Below are positions 39,253-47,896 of a stretch of 64,000 nucleotides of DNA, in pieces (within the stretch, counting starts at the first letter, position 1; every line of letters begins with the position of its first letter). Made by a program: the position numbers and the translations under genes. Origin of the DNA: Corticibacter populi (lineage in GTDB: Bacteria > Pseudomonadota > Gammaproteobacteria > Burkholderiales > Burkholderiaceae_C); the NCBI RefSeq assembly GCF_004217315.1, contig NZ_SGWR01000002.1, positions 52,321-116,320 on the forward strand, written 5' to 3'. The notes beneath the pieces were generated by a model. The model did no database searches. It saw only the letters and a program-made list of their open reading frames with translations, and had not been told where the DNA came from.

Positions 39253-41367
39253 ATGTACCTATTGTTCGAAGAAACCGGCAAGTTCCTCGCCGGCCGCGTC
39301 CTCTCCGAGGCCGACGCCTCCTCCCAGGTCGAGCTCGCCAGTGGCAAGCGCGTCAAGGTCAAGAAGGCCAACGCATTGCTCCATTTCGAGCAGCCCGCGC
39401 CGCAGGCCCTGCTGGAGCAGGCCCAGGCGCTCGCGCCCGAGATCGACCTGGATCTGGCCTGGGAGTTCGCCCCTGACGAGGAGTTCGGCTTCGCCGAATT
39501 CGCACGCGACTATTTCAGCGCCGACACCGACCTGGCCCACCAGGTCGCGGCGCTGCTGCGCCTCTACGATGCACCCCATTACTTCCGCCGCGCCGGCAAG
39601 GGGCGCTTTCGCAAGGCGCCCGAAGACGTGCTCCAGCAGGCCCTGGCCGCCATCGAGAAGAAGCGCCAGCAGCAGCTGCAGATCGACGCCTGGGCGGCCG
39701 AGCTGGCGGCCGGCCAGACGCCCGTGGCCATCCGCGAACAGCTCTACAAGATCCTCTTCAAGCCCGACAAGAACGCGCCCGAGTACAAGGCCGTGGTCGA
39801 AGCCACGCGCAGCACGCAGCTGCCGCCGCTGACACTGCTGCAGCGCGCCGGCGCCATCGCCTCAGCCTACGAGTTCCACTGGCAGCGCTTTCTGTTCGAC
39901 CAGTTTCCCAAGGGCTATGCCTTCCCCCCCGTGCAAGCGCCCGAGCCCGCGCAGGACTTGCCGCTCGCGCCCGTGCAGGCCTTCTCGATCGACGACTCCA
40001 GCACCTCGGAGATCGACGATGCGCTCTCGGTACAGGGCCTGGGCAGCGGCCAGGTGACGCTGGGCATCCACATCGCCGCGCCGGGCCTGGCAATCCGCCC
40101 CGGCGACGCGCTCGACCAGCTTGCACGTGCGCGCCTCTCCACCGTGTACATGCCGGGCGCCAAGCTCACCATGCTGCCCGACGAGGTGGTGCAGAAATAT
40201 ACGTTGGAGGCCGGCCGCGCCAACCCGGCCCTCTCGCTTTACGTGACCTACGATGAAGGCACGCTCGAACCGCTGGCGGCCGAAACCCGCATCGAGCGCG
40301 TCAACACCGCGCACAACCTGCGGCTCGACAAGATCGAGCATATCGTCACTGCGGAATGGCTCGCGGGCGTGGCCAGCGGCCATGAAACCCCGGCCGAGCT
40401 GCAGGCGCTGCAGCCGCAGCTGGCCTTTCTGCACGGTCTGGCCAAGGTGCTCAAGGCGCGGCGCGAAGTGGTGCGCGGCAAGCCCGAGACCTTCAACCGG
40501 CCCGACTACAACTTCCGCCTGCAGGGTCAGCAAGGTGACATTCCCGATGGCAGCGAAACCGTGCAGATCAGTACGCGCCAGCGCGGCGCGCCGCTGGACC
40601 TGATCGTCGCCGAGGCCATGATCGTCGCCAACAGCCACTGGGGCGGCTGGCTTGCCGGCCTGGGCGTGCCGGCCATCTACCGCAGCCAGCACAGCCTTGC
40701 GCCGGGCGTGAAGGTGCGCATGGGCACCAAGGCGCTACCGCATGCCGGCATGGGCGTGGCCAGCTACGCCTGGAGCACCTCGCCGCTGCGCCGCTACGTC
40801 GATCTGCTCAACCAGTGGCAGATCATCGCCGCCGCGCAGCACGGCAGCACCGCCGCGCTGGCCGCGCCTTTCAAGCCCAGGGATGCCGAGCTGTTCTCCA
40901 TCATCAGCGGCTTCGACGCCGCCTATACCGCCTACAACCGCTACCAGGGCGACATGGAGCGTTTCTGGACGCTGCGCTACCTGCAGCAAAACGGCATCCA
41001 GGACGTCGAGGCGACCATCATCAAGGACGCCTCGCAGGGCGACATCCCGCTGGTGCGCGCCGACACGCTGCCGCTGGTGCTGCGCGTGCTGGGCGCGCAG
41101 GATCTGGCGCGCGGCGCGCGGGTGCGCGTGCGCCTGGGCGAGATCGACCTGATCGCGCTGGAAGTCTCCGGCACCGTCACCGAGCGCCTCGAACGCCCTG
41201 CTGACGCTGCCGGCCAGGTCCCGCTGGCCGCCAACGACGCCGGCGAGGACGAAGAAGAAGGCGAGGAGCTGTCCGAATCCCTCGCCATTGCCGTGGACAT
41301 GACCGATGGTGGAGGCAATGGCGAAGGCAGTAGCGACACCGCTGCGCCCCAAGGCCAGCAGCGATAA
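39253..41367 (+). CDS. RNase II/R family exoribonuclease (RNB domain)
   Basis: The 704-residue protein starts at MYLLFEETGKFLAGRVL. The RNB catalytic motif is FSIDDSSTSEIDDALSV near residue 246, with the conserved aspartates. A C-terminal S1-like region follows SPLRRYVDLLNQWQ. It degrades single-stranded RNA 3' to 5'. The tail after residue 655 is acidic and low-complexity (GEDEEEGEELSES). It is larger than E. coli RNase II and lacks the RNase R N-terminal cold-shock features, so I do not assign a symbol. A GGACGAGC short repeat lies just upstream (about 39180-39200). Confidence 0.9.
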   Translation: MYLLFEETGKFLAGRVLSEADASSQVELASGKRVKVKKANALLHFEQPAPQALLEQAQALAPEIDLDLAWEFAPDEEFGFAEFARDYFSADTDLAHQVAALLRLYDAPHYFRRAGKGRFRKAPEDVLQQALAAIEKKRQQQLQIDAWAAELAAGQTPVAIREQLYKILFKPDKNAPEYKAVVEATRSTQLPPLTLLQRAGAIASAYEFHWQRFLFDQFPKGYAFPPVQAPEPAQDLPLAPVQAFSIDDSSTSEIDDALSVQGLGSGQVTLGIHIAAPGLAIRPGDALDQLARARLSTVYMPGAKLTMLPDEVVQKYTLEAGRANPALSLYVTYDEGTLEPLAAETRIERVNTAHNLRLDKIEHIVTAEWLAGVASGHETPAELQALQPQLAFLHGLAKVLKARREVVRGKPETFNRPDYNFRLQGQQGDIPDGSETVQISTRQRGAPLDLIVAEAMIVANSHWGGWLAGLGVPAIYRSQHSLAPGVKVRMGTKALPHAGMGVASYAWSTSPLRRYVDLLNQWQIIAAAQHGSTAALAAPFKPRDAELFSIISGFDAAYTAYNRYQGDMERFWTLRYLQQNGIQDVEATIIKDASQGDIPLVRADTLPLVLRVLGAQDLARGARVRVRLGEIDLIALEVSGTVTERLERPADAAGQVPLAANDAGEDEEEGEELSESLAIAVDMTDGGGNGEGSSDTAAPQGQQR

Positions 41368-41376
41368 TCGAGCGCC

Positions 41377-42285
41377 GTGACAATCCCTGAGCGCCTGCGC
41401 ACCCTCTCGCCCTTCGCCATCGCACTGATCCTCTCGGTGCTGGTGCATGCCGTGCTGCTGACAATCCGCTTCGTCAGCCCGCAGACCTTCGAGCGCATGT
41501 TCTCCGAGCTGCCGCTGGAAGTCATTCTGGTCAATGCCGAAACCAATGAAAGGCCCGAGCAGGCCAAGGCCGTGGCGCAGGTTGCGCTCGCCGGTGGCGG
41601 CGATGCCGACCAGGGCCGCGCCACCAGTCCGTTGCCCTATTCAGCCTTGACCAGCGTCGGCAGCGACACCGAGCAGGCCGAACGCCGCGAGGAAACCGCC
41701 CGCGAGGTGCAAAACCGCCTGCTCGCCGAGCTGCGCCAGCAGGTTGCCGCGCTGCCCGTGCCAGACCCGCGCAAGACCCGACTGACGGCCAGGGAGCAGG
41801 CCCAGGAAGAAAAACGCCTGCTGCTCATCAAGCAGCTCGCCGAGATCGAACGCCTCGTCAAAATCGAAAACGAACGCCCCAAGAAGCGTTATATCAGCCC
41901 CGCCACGCAGGATTCGGTCTCGGCCATCTACCTGGACCAGACCCGCAATGCCATCGAGCAGCGCGGCACCAGCCAGTTTCCCACCCAGAACGGCCGCCAG
42001 CTCTACGGCAGCCTGCTGATGATCGTGATGATCAACCACGACGGCAGCGTCCTCTCCACCGAGGTGGTGCAAAGCTCGGGCAATCCGGCGCTGGACCGCC
42101 GCGCCGAGGCCATCGTGCACGCTGCCGGACCGTTCGGGCCCTTCAGCCAGGCCATGCGCGGCGCGGCCGACCAGATCGGTTTCATCTCGCGCTTCGAATT
42201 CAAGCGCGATGCCACCCTGGCCACCCAGTTGCAGGAGTTCTCCACCGATGGCAGCAACGACACCAATCCAGCCGACGCCCCCTAG
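41377..42285 (+). CDS. TonB-family energy transducer
   Basis: The GTG start 9 bp after the RNase gene yields 302 residues. A single N-terminal membrane anchor (FAIALILSVLVHAVLLTIRF) contains the SxxxH-like SVLVHAV motif needed to contact ExbB/ExbD. A long charged coiled-coil linker (residues about 95-170) replaces the usual proline-rich one. The C-terminal domain has GSVLSTEVVQSSGNPALDRRAEAIV, the TonB fold. It should couple the proton motive force to outer-membrane receptors. The end overlaps aroE by 38 bp. Confidence 0.87.
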   Translation: MTIPERLRTLSPFAIALILSVLVHAVLLTIRFVSPQTFERMFSELPLEVILVNAETNERPEQAKAVAQVALAGGGDADQGRATSPLPYSALTSVGSDTEQAERREETAREVQNRLLAELRQQVAALPVPDPRKTRLTAREQAQEEKRLLLIKQLAEIERLVKIENERPKKRYISPATQDSVSAIYLDQTRNAIEQRGTSQFPTQNGRQLYGSLLMIVMINHDGSVLSTEVVQSSGNPALDRRAEAIVHAAGPFGPFSQAMRGAADQIGFISRFEFKRDATLATQLQEFSTDGSNDTNPADAP

Positions 42286-43228
42286 CGCGGCGCGTGACAC
42301 CGATGACGCGCATGACACGCATGACACGCATGACACGCATGACACGGCCGCCAACCATGCTGACGCAGACCGGTATGTCGTGATCGGCAACCCCATCGCA
42401 CACAGCCGCTCGCCGGCCATCCACCGGCATTTCGCCGCGCTGACCGGGCAGGCGCTGGAATACGAGCGCCGCCTGGCGCCGCTCGACGGTTTTGCCGACA
42501 CGCTGGCGCAGCTGTGCCAAAGTGGTGTGCGGGGCTGCAATGTCACCGTGCCCTTCAAGCAGCAGGCCGCCGCGCTGGCCAGCATCCGCAGCCAGCGCGT
42601 CGAGCTCGCCGGTGCCGCCAACACGCTGATCCTGCACGCCGACGGGCGCATCGAGGCGCACAACACCGACGGCATCGGCCTGGTGCGCGACATCACCGCC
42701 AATGCCGGCTTCGCACTGGCCGGCCGCCACCTGCTGCTGCTCGGCGCGGGTGGGGCTGCCGCCGGCGCGCTGGCGCCGCTGCTGCAGGAGCGCCCGGCCT
42801 CCATCACCGTGGCCAACCGCAGTGCCGGGCGCGCGCAGGCGCTGGTGGCGCTGCACCAGCCGCTCGCGCAGCAGCTGGGCGTGGCGCTGCGGGCACTGGC
42901 CCTCGACGCGGTGGACAAATCCGCGCTGCCGCGCATGCACGCCCTCATCAATGCCACCGCCAGCAGCCTGCAGGGCCAGGCGCTGCCACTGCAGCGCCTG
43001 GATCAACTGCTCACCGACGACGCTCTGGCCTACGACATGATGTACGGCCCGGCCGCGCAGGGCTTTCTCGGCTGGGTAGGGCAGCACTGCCCCGAGGCCC
43101 GGCTGCGCGACGGCCTGGGCATGCTGGTCGAGCAGGCGGCCGAATCCTTCCAGCTTTGGCGCGGCCTGCGCCCGCCCAGCCAGCCGGTGTTGCAGGCGCT
43201 GCGGCAGGAATTGGACCTGACGCCATGA
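42248..43228 (+). CDS. aroE: Shikimate dehydrogenase with a repeat-encoded N-terminal extension
   Basis: The 326-residue protein has VIGNPIAHSRSPAIH, NVTVPFKQQA (catalytic lysine) and AHNTDGIGLVRD, all AroE signatures. It reduces 3-dehydroshikimate with NADPH. The first about 38 residues are an extension containing (HDT)4 encoded by a perfect 9-bp tandem repeat; normal AroE begins near DRYVVIGNP. If the ATG at 42248 is used, the repeat is translated. No other ATG precedes DRYVVIGNP in frame. mtgA overlaps its stop (ATGA). Confidence 0.93.
   Translation: MAATTPIQPTPPSAARDTDDAHDTHDTHDTHDTAANHADADRYVVIGNPIAHSRSPAIHRHFAALTGQALEYERRLAPLDGFADTLAQLCQSGVRGCNVTVPFKQQAAALASIRSQRVELAGAANTLILHADGRIEAHNTDGIGLVRDITANAGFALAGRHLLLLGAGGAAAGALAPLLQERPASITVANRSAGRAQALVALHQPLAQQLGVALRALALDAVDKSALPRMHALINATASSLQGQALPLQRLDQLLTDDALAYDMMYGPAAQGFLGWVGQHCPEARLRDGLGMLVEQAAESFQLWRGLRPPSQPVLQALRQELDLTP
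42311..42346 (+). repeat. CATGACACG x4 tandem repeat within aroE
   Basis: Four perfect 9-bp units in frame encode His-Asp-Thr repeats in the AroE N-terminal extension. A degenerate unit (GATGACGCG) precedes them. Copy-number change would keep the frame. Confidence 0.9.
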
Positions 43229-43962
43229 CCGGCGGCGGCCGCTCTGCCCGGAGCCTGCCGGCGGCGGCCGGGCGCTGGCTGGTGATGGTGCTGCTGGCGG
43301 TGCTGAGCCTGCAGCTCTTTCTGCTGGCGTCCATCGCCACACTGCGCTGGTGGCAGCCACCTTCGACCAGCTTCCAGCGCACGGCCATCTGGGAAAACCT
43401 GCGCGATGGCCGCGCCATCCGCTGGCAACACCAGAACGTGGCCGCGGACGCGATTGCCGACCATGCCCGGCGTGCCGTCGTCGCCTCCGAGGACAGCCTG
43501 TTCTTCGCGCACCGCGGCGCCGACTGGCAGGCCATCGAGCGGGCCTGGCAACGCAACACGCGCAGCGAGGAGGACGCGCGCATCCACGGCGGCTCGACCA
43601 TCACCCAGCAGCTCGCCAAGAACCTTTTTCTCTCCAGTGAGCGCAGCCTGCTGCGCAAGGGCCAGGAGCTGGTGCTGGCCTGGATGCTGGAATGGACGCT
43701 GCCCAAGGAGCGCATCCTCGACATCTACCTCAACCAGGTCGAATGGGGCGACGGCATCTACGGCATCCAGGCTGCCGCCCGCCACTATTTCAAGACCGGT
43801 GCGGCGCGCCTGGGCGCCGAGCAGGCCGCCCGCCTGGCGGTGATGCTGCCGCAGCCACGCCGGCTCGGCCAGAACCCCTACAGCCCCTATATGCAGCAGC
43901 GCACGCGTACCATCGCGGCGCGCATGGGAGCGGTCCAGATCCCGGCGGCGCAGCAGGATTGA
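43225..43962 (+). CDS. mtgA: Monofunctional biosynthetic peptidoglycan transglycosylase
   Basis: The 245-residue protein starts at MTGGGRSARSLPAAAGRW, overlapping the aroE stop. It has one N-terminal membrane helix (LVMVLLAVLSLQLFLLASIA) and the GT51 motifs VVASEDSLFFAHRGADW, GGSTITQQLAKNLFLS and YLNQVEWGDGIYGIQAAARHYF. It polymerises lipid II into glycan strands in the periplasm. Confidence 0.95.
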   Translation: MTGGGRSARSLPAAAGRWLVMVLLAVLSLQLFLLASIATLRWWQPPSTSFQRTAIWENLRDGRAIRWQHQNVAADAIADHARRAVVASEDSLFFAHRGADWQAIERAWQRNTRSEEDARIHGGSTITQQLAKNLFLSSERSLLRKGQELVLAWMLEWTLPKERILDIYLNQVEWGDGIYGIQAAARHYFKTGAARLGAEQAARLAVMLPQPRRLGQNPYSPYMQQRTRTIAARMGAVQIPAAQQD

Positions 43963-43995
43963 GCGCAGCGGCGGCATCTCTCGCCGATGGATACG

Positions 43996-44192
43996 GACCT
44001 CTCAGAACCCGAGCATAGTTTCGCCATGCAGCCGGATGGCATGCGCATGCCATTCGGGTTGCACTGGAGAACCGCGTCTGCGGCGTTGCCCGCGTTGCCC
44101 AGACACCCAGTCCGGGCTGCGACAGGCATCTTGCCCGCTGCATTCTTGACCTCCTGCGTGACCCGCGAAAAGATCGTCAACAGGTTCTCAAC
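43996..44192. repeat. Diverged copy of the GAACCTGTT repeat, inverted
   Basis: In reverse complement, GAACCTGTTGACGATCTTT starts the copy at 44187-44192. GCAGCCCGGACTGG, AACGCCGCAGACGCGGTT, AGTGCAACCC and GGCATGCGCATGCC follow in the same order as in the element at 621. The racemase stop codon TGA directly precedes GAACC. No gene is visible between mtgA and the racemase gene. Confidence 0.65.
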
Positions 44193-45051
44193 AGGCGCCG
44201 GCCAGGGCCGCCTGCAGCTCTGGCGACAGATTGCGCCACGACACGCCGCCCGCGCCCATGGCCGAAGATGCAAGCGATGGCAGGGCCGGCAGTGCCAGCA
44301 CATGTGCCGCGCCTGCCGCCACGCTGTCGATCAGCGGCACCCCCACCTCCGCCTGGATGCGGGCCGCCATGCCGGCCAGCGCCGCGCCGCCCAGCACGAT
44401 GGCCTGCACATCCAGGCGCCGGGCCATGTCGGCGCAGGCAGCGGCAAGCACCGCGTGGGCACGCTGCGGATCGGCCGCCAGTTGGGCCCCGGTCAAAGGC
44501 ACGGTATCGATGCCGGCCAGCGCCTCGCAGCCGAGCACCTGCGCCAGGCGCGCCAGCATGGGCTTCCAGCGCTCGCCGCCGGTGACGACGCCGAAGCGGC
44601 CATGGCGGGCCGCCTGGATGAACGAGGCCTCGGCGAGGCCACTGACGGGCACCGGCGAGAGCTCACGCAAGGCCAGCAGGCCCGGATCGCCAAAGCAGCC
44701 GATCAGCACCGCATCCGGCCGCCATGGAGGCTCCAGTGCAGGTGCAGGTACAGGTGCTGCTGCAGACGCTGACGGCGCCATGGCAGCCGCCCAGGCATCG
44801 AGTGCGGCATGGCAGGCGATGGCGTAGCTGGCCTCGGACGAGATGTAGGCCGCGCCCAGGCGCGCGGTCACGCAGCGCACCTCAACGGCTGGTACAGCCG
44901 GTACAGCCTGCGCCGCCGGCACTGCGGCGGCATCGCCCTGTTGAGAGGCCTGCACCGCATCCTGCACATGGTGCTGCAGCAAGGCGGTGACCGAATCGCT
45001 GGTATTGGGGTTGATGACCAGCAGCTGACGTGCGGGCGCGGGGGATGGCAT
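44188..45051 (-). CDS. Aspartate/glutamate/hydantoin racemase family protein
   Basis: The 287-residue protein begins with LLVINPNTSDSVTALL, characteristic of the hydantoin/Asp racemase group. The two expected cysteine positions fall in DAVLIGCFGDPGLLALRE and at the later region, where AIVLGGAALAGMA has Ala rather than Cys, so the second catalytic Cys may be missing. It is the last gene of a polyamine-type ABC operon, 20 bp after the GntR gene. The context suggests a catabolic role for the imported compound. Confidence 0.8.
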   Translation of the reverse strand: MPSPAPARQLLVINPNTSDSVTALLQHHVQDAVQASQQGDAAAVPAAQAVPAVPAVEVRCVTARLGAAYISSEASYAIACHAALDAWAAAMAPSASAAAPVPAPALEPPWRPDAVLIGCFGDPGLLALRELSPVPVSGLAEASFIQAARHGRFGVVTGGERWKPMLARLAQVLGCEALAGIDTVPLTGAQLAADPQRAHAVLAAACADMARRLDVQAIVLGGAALAGMAARIQAEVGVPLIDSVAAGAAHVLALPALPSLASSAMGAGGVSWRNLSPELQAALAGAC

Positions 45052-45071
45052 GGTGGGAATCTTCCTTGCGA

Positions 45072-45821
45072 TCAGGCCAGCATGCTGCCCAGGTCAACTT
45101 CGGCGGCAGCGGTCTCGAAGCACAGGGTGCTCTCCAGATCCTGCAGGTGTTCGAGCATCAGTGTCACGGCCATCGGCGCATCCCGCAGGGAGATCGCATC
45201 GATCAGGCGCTCATGCTCGACGCAACGGCAATTGCTCAGCCGCAGGCTCTCCGGACTCGCCTGCACGGCATCGGACTGGCCATACAGCATCAGCACCAGC
45301 GAGGTGCGCGAGATCAGGTCCTGCAGGATGGCCGCCAGCGTCTGCTGACCGGCCCCTTGTGCAAGCAATCCATGGAACTGGCCGGAATGGCGAATGGCCT
45401 TGTGGCGATCACCGTGGCTGCGCGCGGCCTGCTCGTCGCGCACGCACTGGCGCAGCGCATCGATCTCGGCGGCCGAGGCGTGCTGCACGAAGCCGCTGAC
45501 CAGGCGCGGCTCGATCAGGCGGCGCGCCTCGAATACTTCGCGGGCTTCCTCGGCACTGGGCGAGGCCACGGCGGCGCTGCGGTGCGGGCGCAGCGTCACC
45601 AGCCGGTCGTGCGCCAGGCGCACCAGCACGGGTCGCACGCGCGTGCGCGAGACGCCGAAGATGCCGGCGAGCTTGTCCTCGCCCAGCCGGGTGCCGGGCA
45701 GCAGGCGGTGCTCAAGGATGGCATTGATCATGCGTTCATACATGGCATCATCGCTGGGAGCGGCTGTGCCACCCCCAGTGGATGCGTCGTGGTCGATTCG
45801 TGTGTCCAGCATGTTCATCAA
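45072..45821 (-). CDS. GntR-family regulator, FadR/FCD subgroup
   Basis: The 249-residue protein has a winged helix (LPGTRLGEDKLAGIFGVSRTRVRPVLVRL) and an all-helical FCD effector domain with metal-binding histidines (RHSGQFHGLLAQ, EHERLIDAIS). It lies inside the ABC transporter operon, 24 bp after the second permease gene, and probably controls that operon. Four similar TTGCATACAA-type motifs upstream of the first gene are its likely operators. Confidence 0.88.
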   Translation of the reverse strand: MMNMLDTRIDHDASTGGGTAAPSDDAMYERMINAILEHRLLPGTRLGEDKLAGIFGVSRTRVRPVLVRLAHDRLVTLRPHRSAAVASPSAEEAREVFEARRLIEPRLVSGFVQHASAAEIDALRQCVRDEQAARSHGDRHKAIRHSGQFHGLLAQGAGQQTLAAILQDLISRTSLVLMLYGQSDAVQASPESLRLSNCRCVEHERLIDAISLRDAPMAVTLMLEHLQDLESTLCFETAAAEVDLGSMLA

Positions 45822-45845
45822 AAAAGCAAGTTCCTGCCATTGCGC

Positions 45846-46733
45846 TCAGGCCGCGCCGGCGCGCCGTCGCCGCAGCAGCCAGGCCAGGCCCAGCGCCAGG
45901 CCGATGGCCAGGAACGAAATCAGCGTGGTCACCGTGCCGAGGGCATAGATGGCCGGCGTGGTCACCGTGGTCGTCAGGCCCTGCAGTTCCAGCGGCAGGG
46001 TGTTGACATCACCGATGGCCTGCGAGGTGCGGGCAATCTCGTCCCACGAGAGCGTGAAACCGAACATGCCGATGCCCACCACCGACGGCGCGATCAGTGG
46101 CAGCACCACATGGCAGAAGCGCTGCCAGGGCGTGGCGCCCAGGTCGTCGGCCGCCTCCTCGTAGGCGCGGTTGAAGCGGTTGAACACGGCGAACATGATC
46201 AGCAGCCCGAAAGGCAGCGTCCAGGTCAGGTGCGCGCCCAGCGCCGAGGTGAAGAGGCCCAGGCTGGTGCCATACCGCTCCAGCGCATCCTGCATGCCAA
46301 ACAGGCCCAGCGCACCCTTGAACAGGTCGTCGAGCAGGCGGAACTCCAGCGCAATGCCCAGCGAGACGATGATCGAGGGCATGATGAGGCTGGCCACCGC
46401 CACCAGGAACACCAGCGAAGCACCCCGGAAGCCACGCCGGAATGCCAGCCCGGCCAGCACCGAGAGCACCACCGTCAGCAGCATCACCGCCACGCCCAGC
46501 GCCAGCGAGCGGCGCAGCGCAGCGCCGATGTCCACCACGCCCAGGCCCTCGGCCAACTGGCGGAACCAGTGCAGCGAGACACCGCGCATCGGAAAGGTGA
46601 GGCCGCCCTCGGGGCCCTGGAAGCTCAGCAGGAAAATCACCAGTGTCGGCCCGTACATGAACAGCACGAACAGCGAGAAAATCAATGCCAGCAGCCAGAA
46701 GCTGCGCGGGCGTGTCTCGGGTTTGCGCATCAT
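45846..46733 (-). CDS. ABC transporter permease, PotC type
   Basis: The 295-residue protein starts at MMRKPETRPRSFW (46733). It has six hydrophobic segments and the binding-protein-dependent motif EEAADDLGATPWQRFCHVVLPLIAP. It is the second permease of a spermidine/putrescine-type importer and starts two bases after the first permease ends. A C-terminal RRRR stretch is probably cytoplasmic. Confidence 0.88.
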   Translation of the reverse strand: MMRKPETRPRSFWLLALIFSLFVLFMYGPTLVIFLLSFQGPEGGLTFPMRGVSLHWFRQLAEGLGVVDIGAALRRSLALGVAVMLLTVVLSVLAGLAFRRGFRGASLVFLVAVASLIMPSIIVSLGIALEFRLLDDLFKGALGLFGMQDALERYGTSLGLFTSALGAHLTWTLPFGLLIMFAVFNRFNRAYEEAADDLGATPWQRFCHVVLPLIAPSVVGIGMFGFTLSWDEIARTSQAIGDVNTLPLELQGLTTTVTTPAIYALGTVTTLISFLAIGLALGLAWLLRRRRAGAA

Positions 46734-46735
46734 GC

Positions 46736-47704
46736 TCACAGCTCCTTGCGGATATCGACCAGGCGCGTGAGCGCCCAGATCATCATCATCACCACCACCA
46801 GCAGGATCACCGCATTGGCCGCCGCCAGCGGGAACTGCAGGTACGAGGTCTGCACCTGGATGATCTTGCCCACCGAAGCGATCTGCTGTCCGCCCATCAC
46901 GCCGATCGTGACGAAATCCCCCATCACGATGGTGATGACGAAGATCGAGCCGATGATGATACCGGTCTTCGAGAGCGGCACGATCACGTTCCACAGCGTC
47001 TGCCAGCCACTGGCGCCGCTGTCGCTGGCGGCCTCGATGAGGCTGCGGTCGATGCGCATCATGCTGTTGAAGATCGGCACGATCATGAACATGGTGTAGA
47101 GGTGCACGAAGGCGAGCACCACCGAAAAATCGGAGAACAGCAACCAGTCGAGCGGCGCGCTGGTCAGGCCCAGGCCCTGCAGCGTCTGGTTCACCAAACC
47201 GTTGCGGCCCAGCAGCGGCACCCAGGAGATCATGCGGATCACGTTCGAGGTCCAGAACGGGATGGTGCACAGCACGAACAGCAAGGTCTGCACCGTGCTG
47301 CTGCGCACGTGAAAGGCCAGGAAGTAGGCCACCGTGAAGCCCAACGCCAGCGTGATGGCCCATACCAGCAGACCGAACTTCAGCGTCGACCAGTAGGTGC
47401 GCAGCGTCACGCACCAGTCGGCGGTGTTGGAGCAGCCGCGGAAAATGGAGGCGTAGTTGTCCAGCGTGAAGCCGGGCAGCAACTCATACTCGTTGTAGTT
47501 CCAGAAGCTCACCATCAGGATGAGCGCCAGCGGCACCAGGAAGAACAGCAGAAAGACCAGACTCATCGGCAGCGCCTGCCACCAGGCCGAGAAGCCTTGT
47601 GGCAGACCGCGGCGGCCTGCGCCCGTGCCGGTATCCGTGCTGCGCGCAGGCGGCGCGGCCGCGATGGAGGATGTCAAGGGAGATGTGCTCATGGTGTCTG
47701 CCAT
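46736..47704 (-). CDS. ABC transporter permease, PotB type
   Basis: The 322-residue protein has a Ser/Thr/Gly-rich N-terminus, then six membrane segments. The coupling loop is EAASDSGASGWQTLWNVIVPLSK. The start may be MADTMSTS (47704) or the ATG four codons later. It is separated from the binding-protein gene by a 192-bp spacer holding seven TTAGCTAC units. Confidence 0.88.
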   Translation of the reverse strand: MADTMSTSPLTSSIAAAPPARSTDTGTGAGRRGLPQGFSAWWQALPMSLVFLLFFLVPLALILMVSFWNYNEYELLPGFTLDNYASIFRGCSNTADWCVTLRTYWSTLKFGLLVWAITLALGFTVAYFLAFHVRSSTVQTLLFVLCTIPFWTSNVIRMISWVPLLGRNGLVNQTLQGLGLTSAPLDWLLFSDFSVVLAFVHLYTMFMIVPIFNSMMRIDRSLIEAASDSGASGWQTLWNVIVPLSKTGIIIGSIFVITIVMGDFVTIGVMGGQQIASVGKIIQVQTSYLQFPLAAANAVILLVVVMMMIWALTRLVDIRKEL

Positions 47705-47840
47705 TGGTAGGTTGCCATGGTGGCGTCCTGATACTGCCCTGGTAGTGCCCTGTTGGCGCCTTGATGTGGGGATGGCTGCCGGAGCCGGGGCATGGCACCG
47801 GCAGCACCCACCAGCCTTGAACGATCAAGCGCTCAGTTGC

Positions 47841-47896
47841 TTAGCTACTTAGCTACTTAGCTACTTAGCTACTTAGCTACTTAGCTACTTAGCTAC
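47841..47896. repeat. TTAGCTAC x7 microsatellite inside an ABC operon
   Basis: Seven perfect 8-bp units abut the stop codon of the solute-binding gene and lie upstream of the first permease gene on the minus strand. Each unit holds the palindrome TAGCTA. The array is non-coding. Confidence 0.97.

Noticed and set aside
45030..47099. Long plus-strand frame opposite the GntR and permease genes
   Set aside because: It is antisense to three genes with clear family motifs on the minus strand, and its composition is low-complexity.
47841..47896. Possible CRISPR array
   Set aside because: The 8-bp units are contiguous without spacers, so this is a microsatellite. No cas genes are present.
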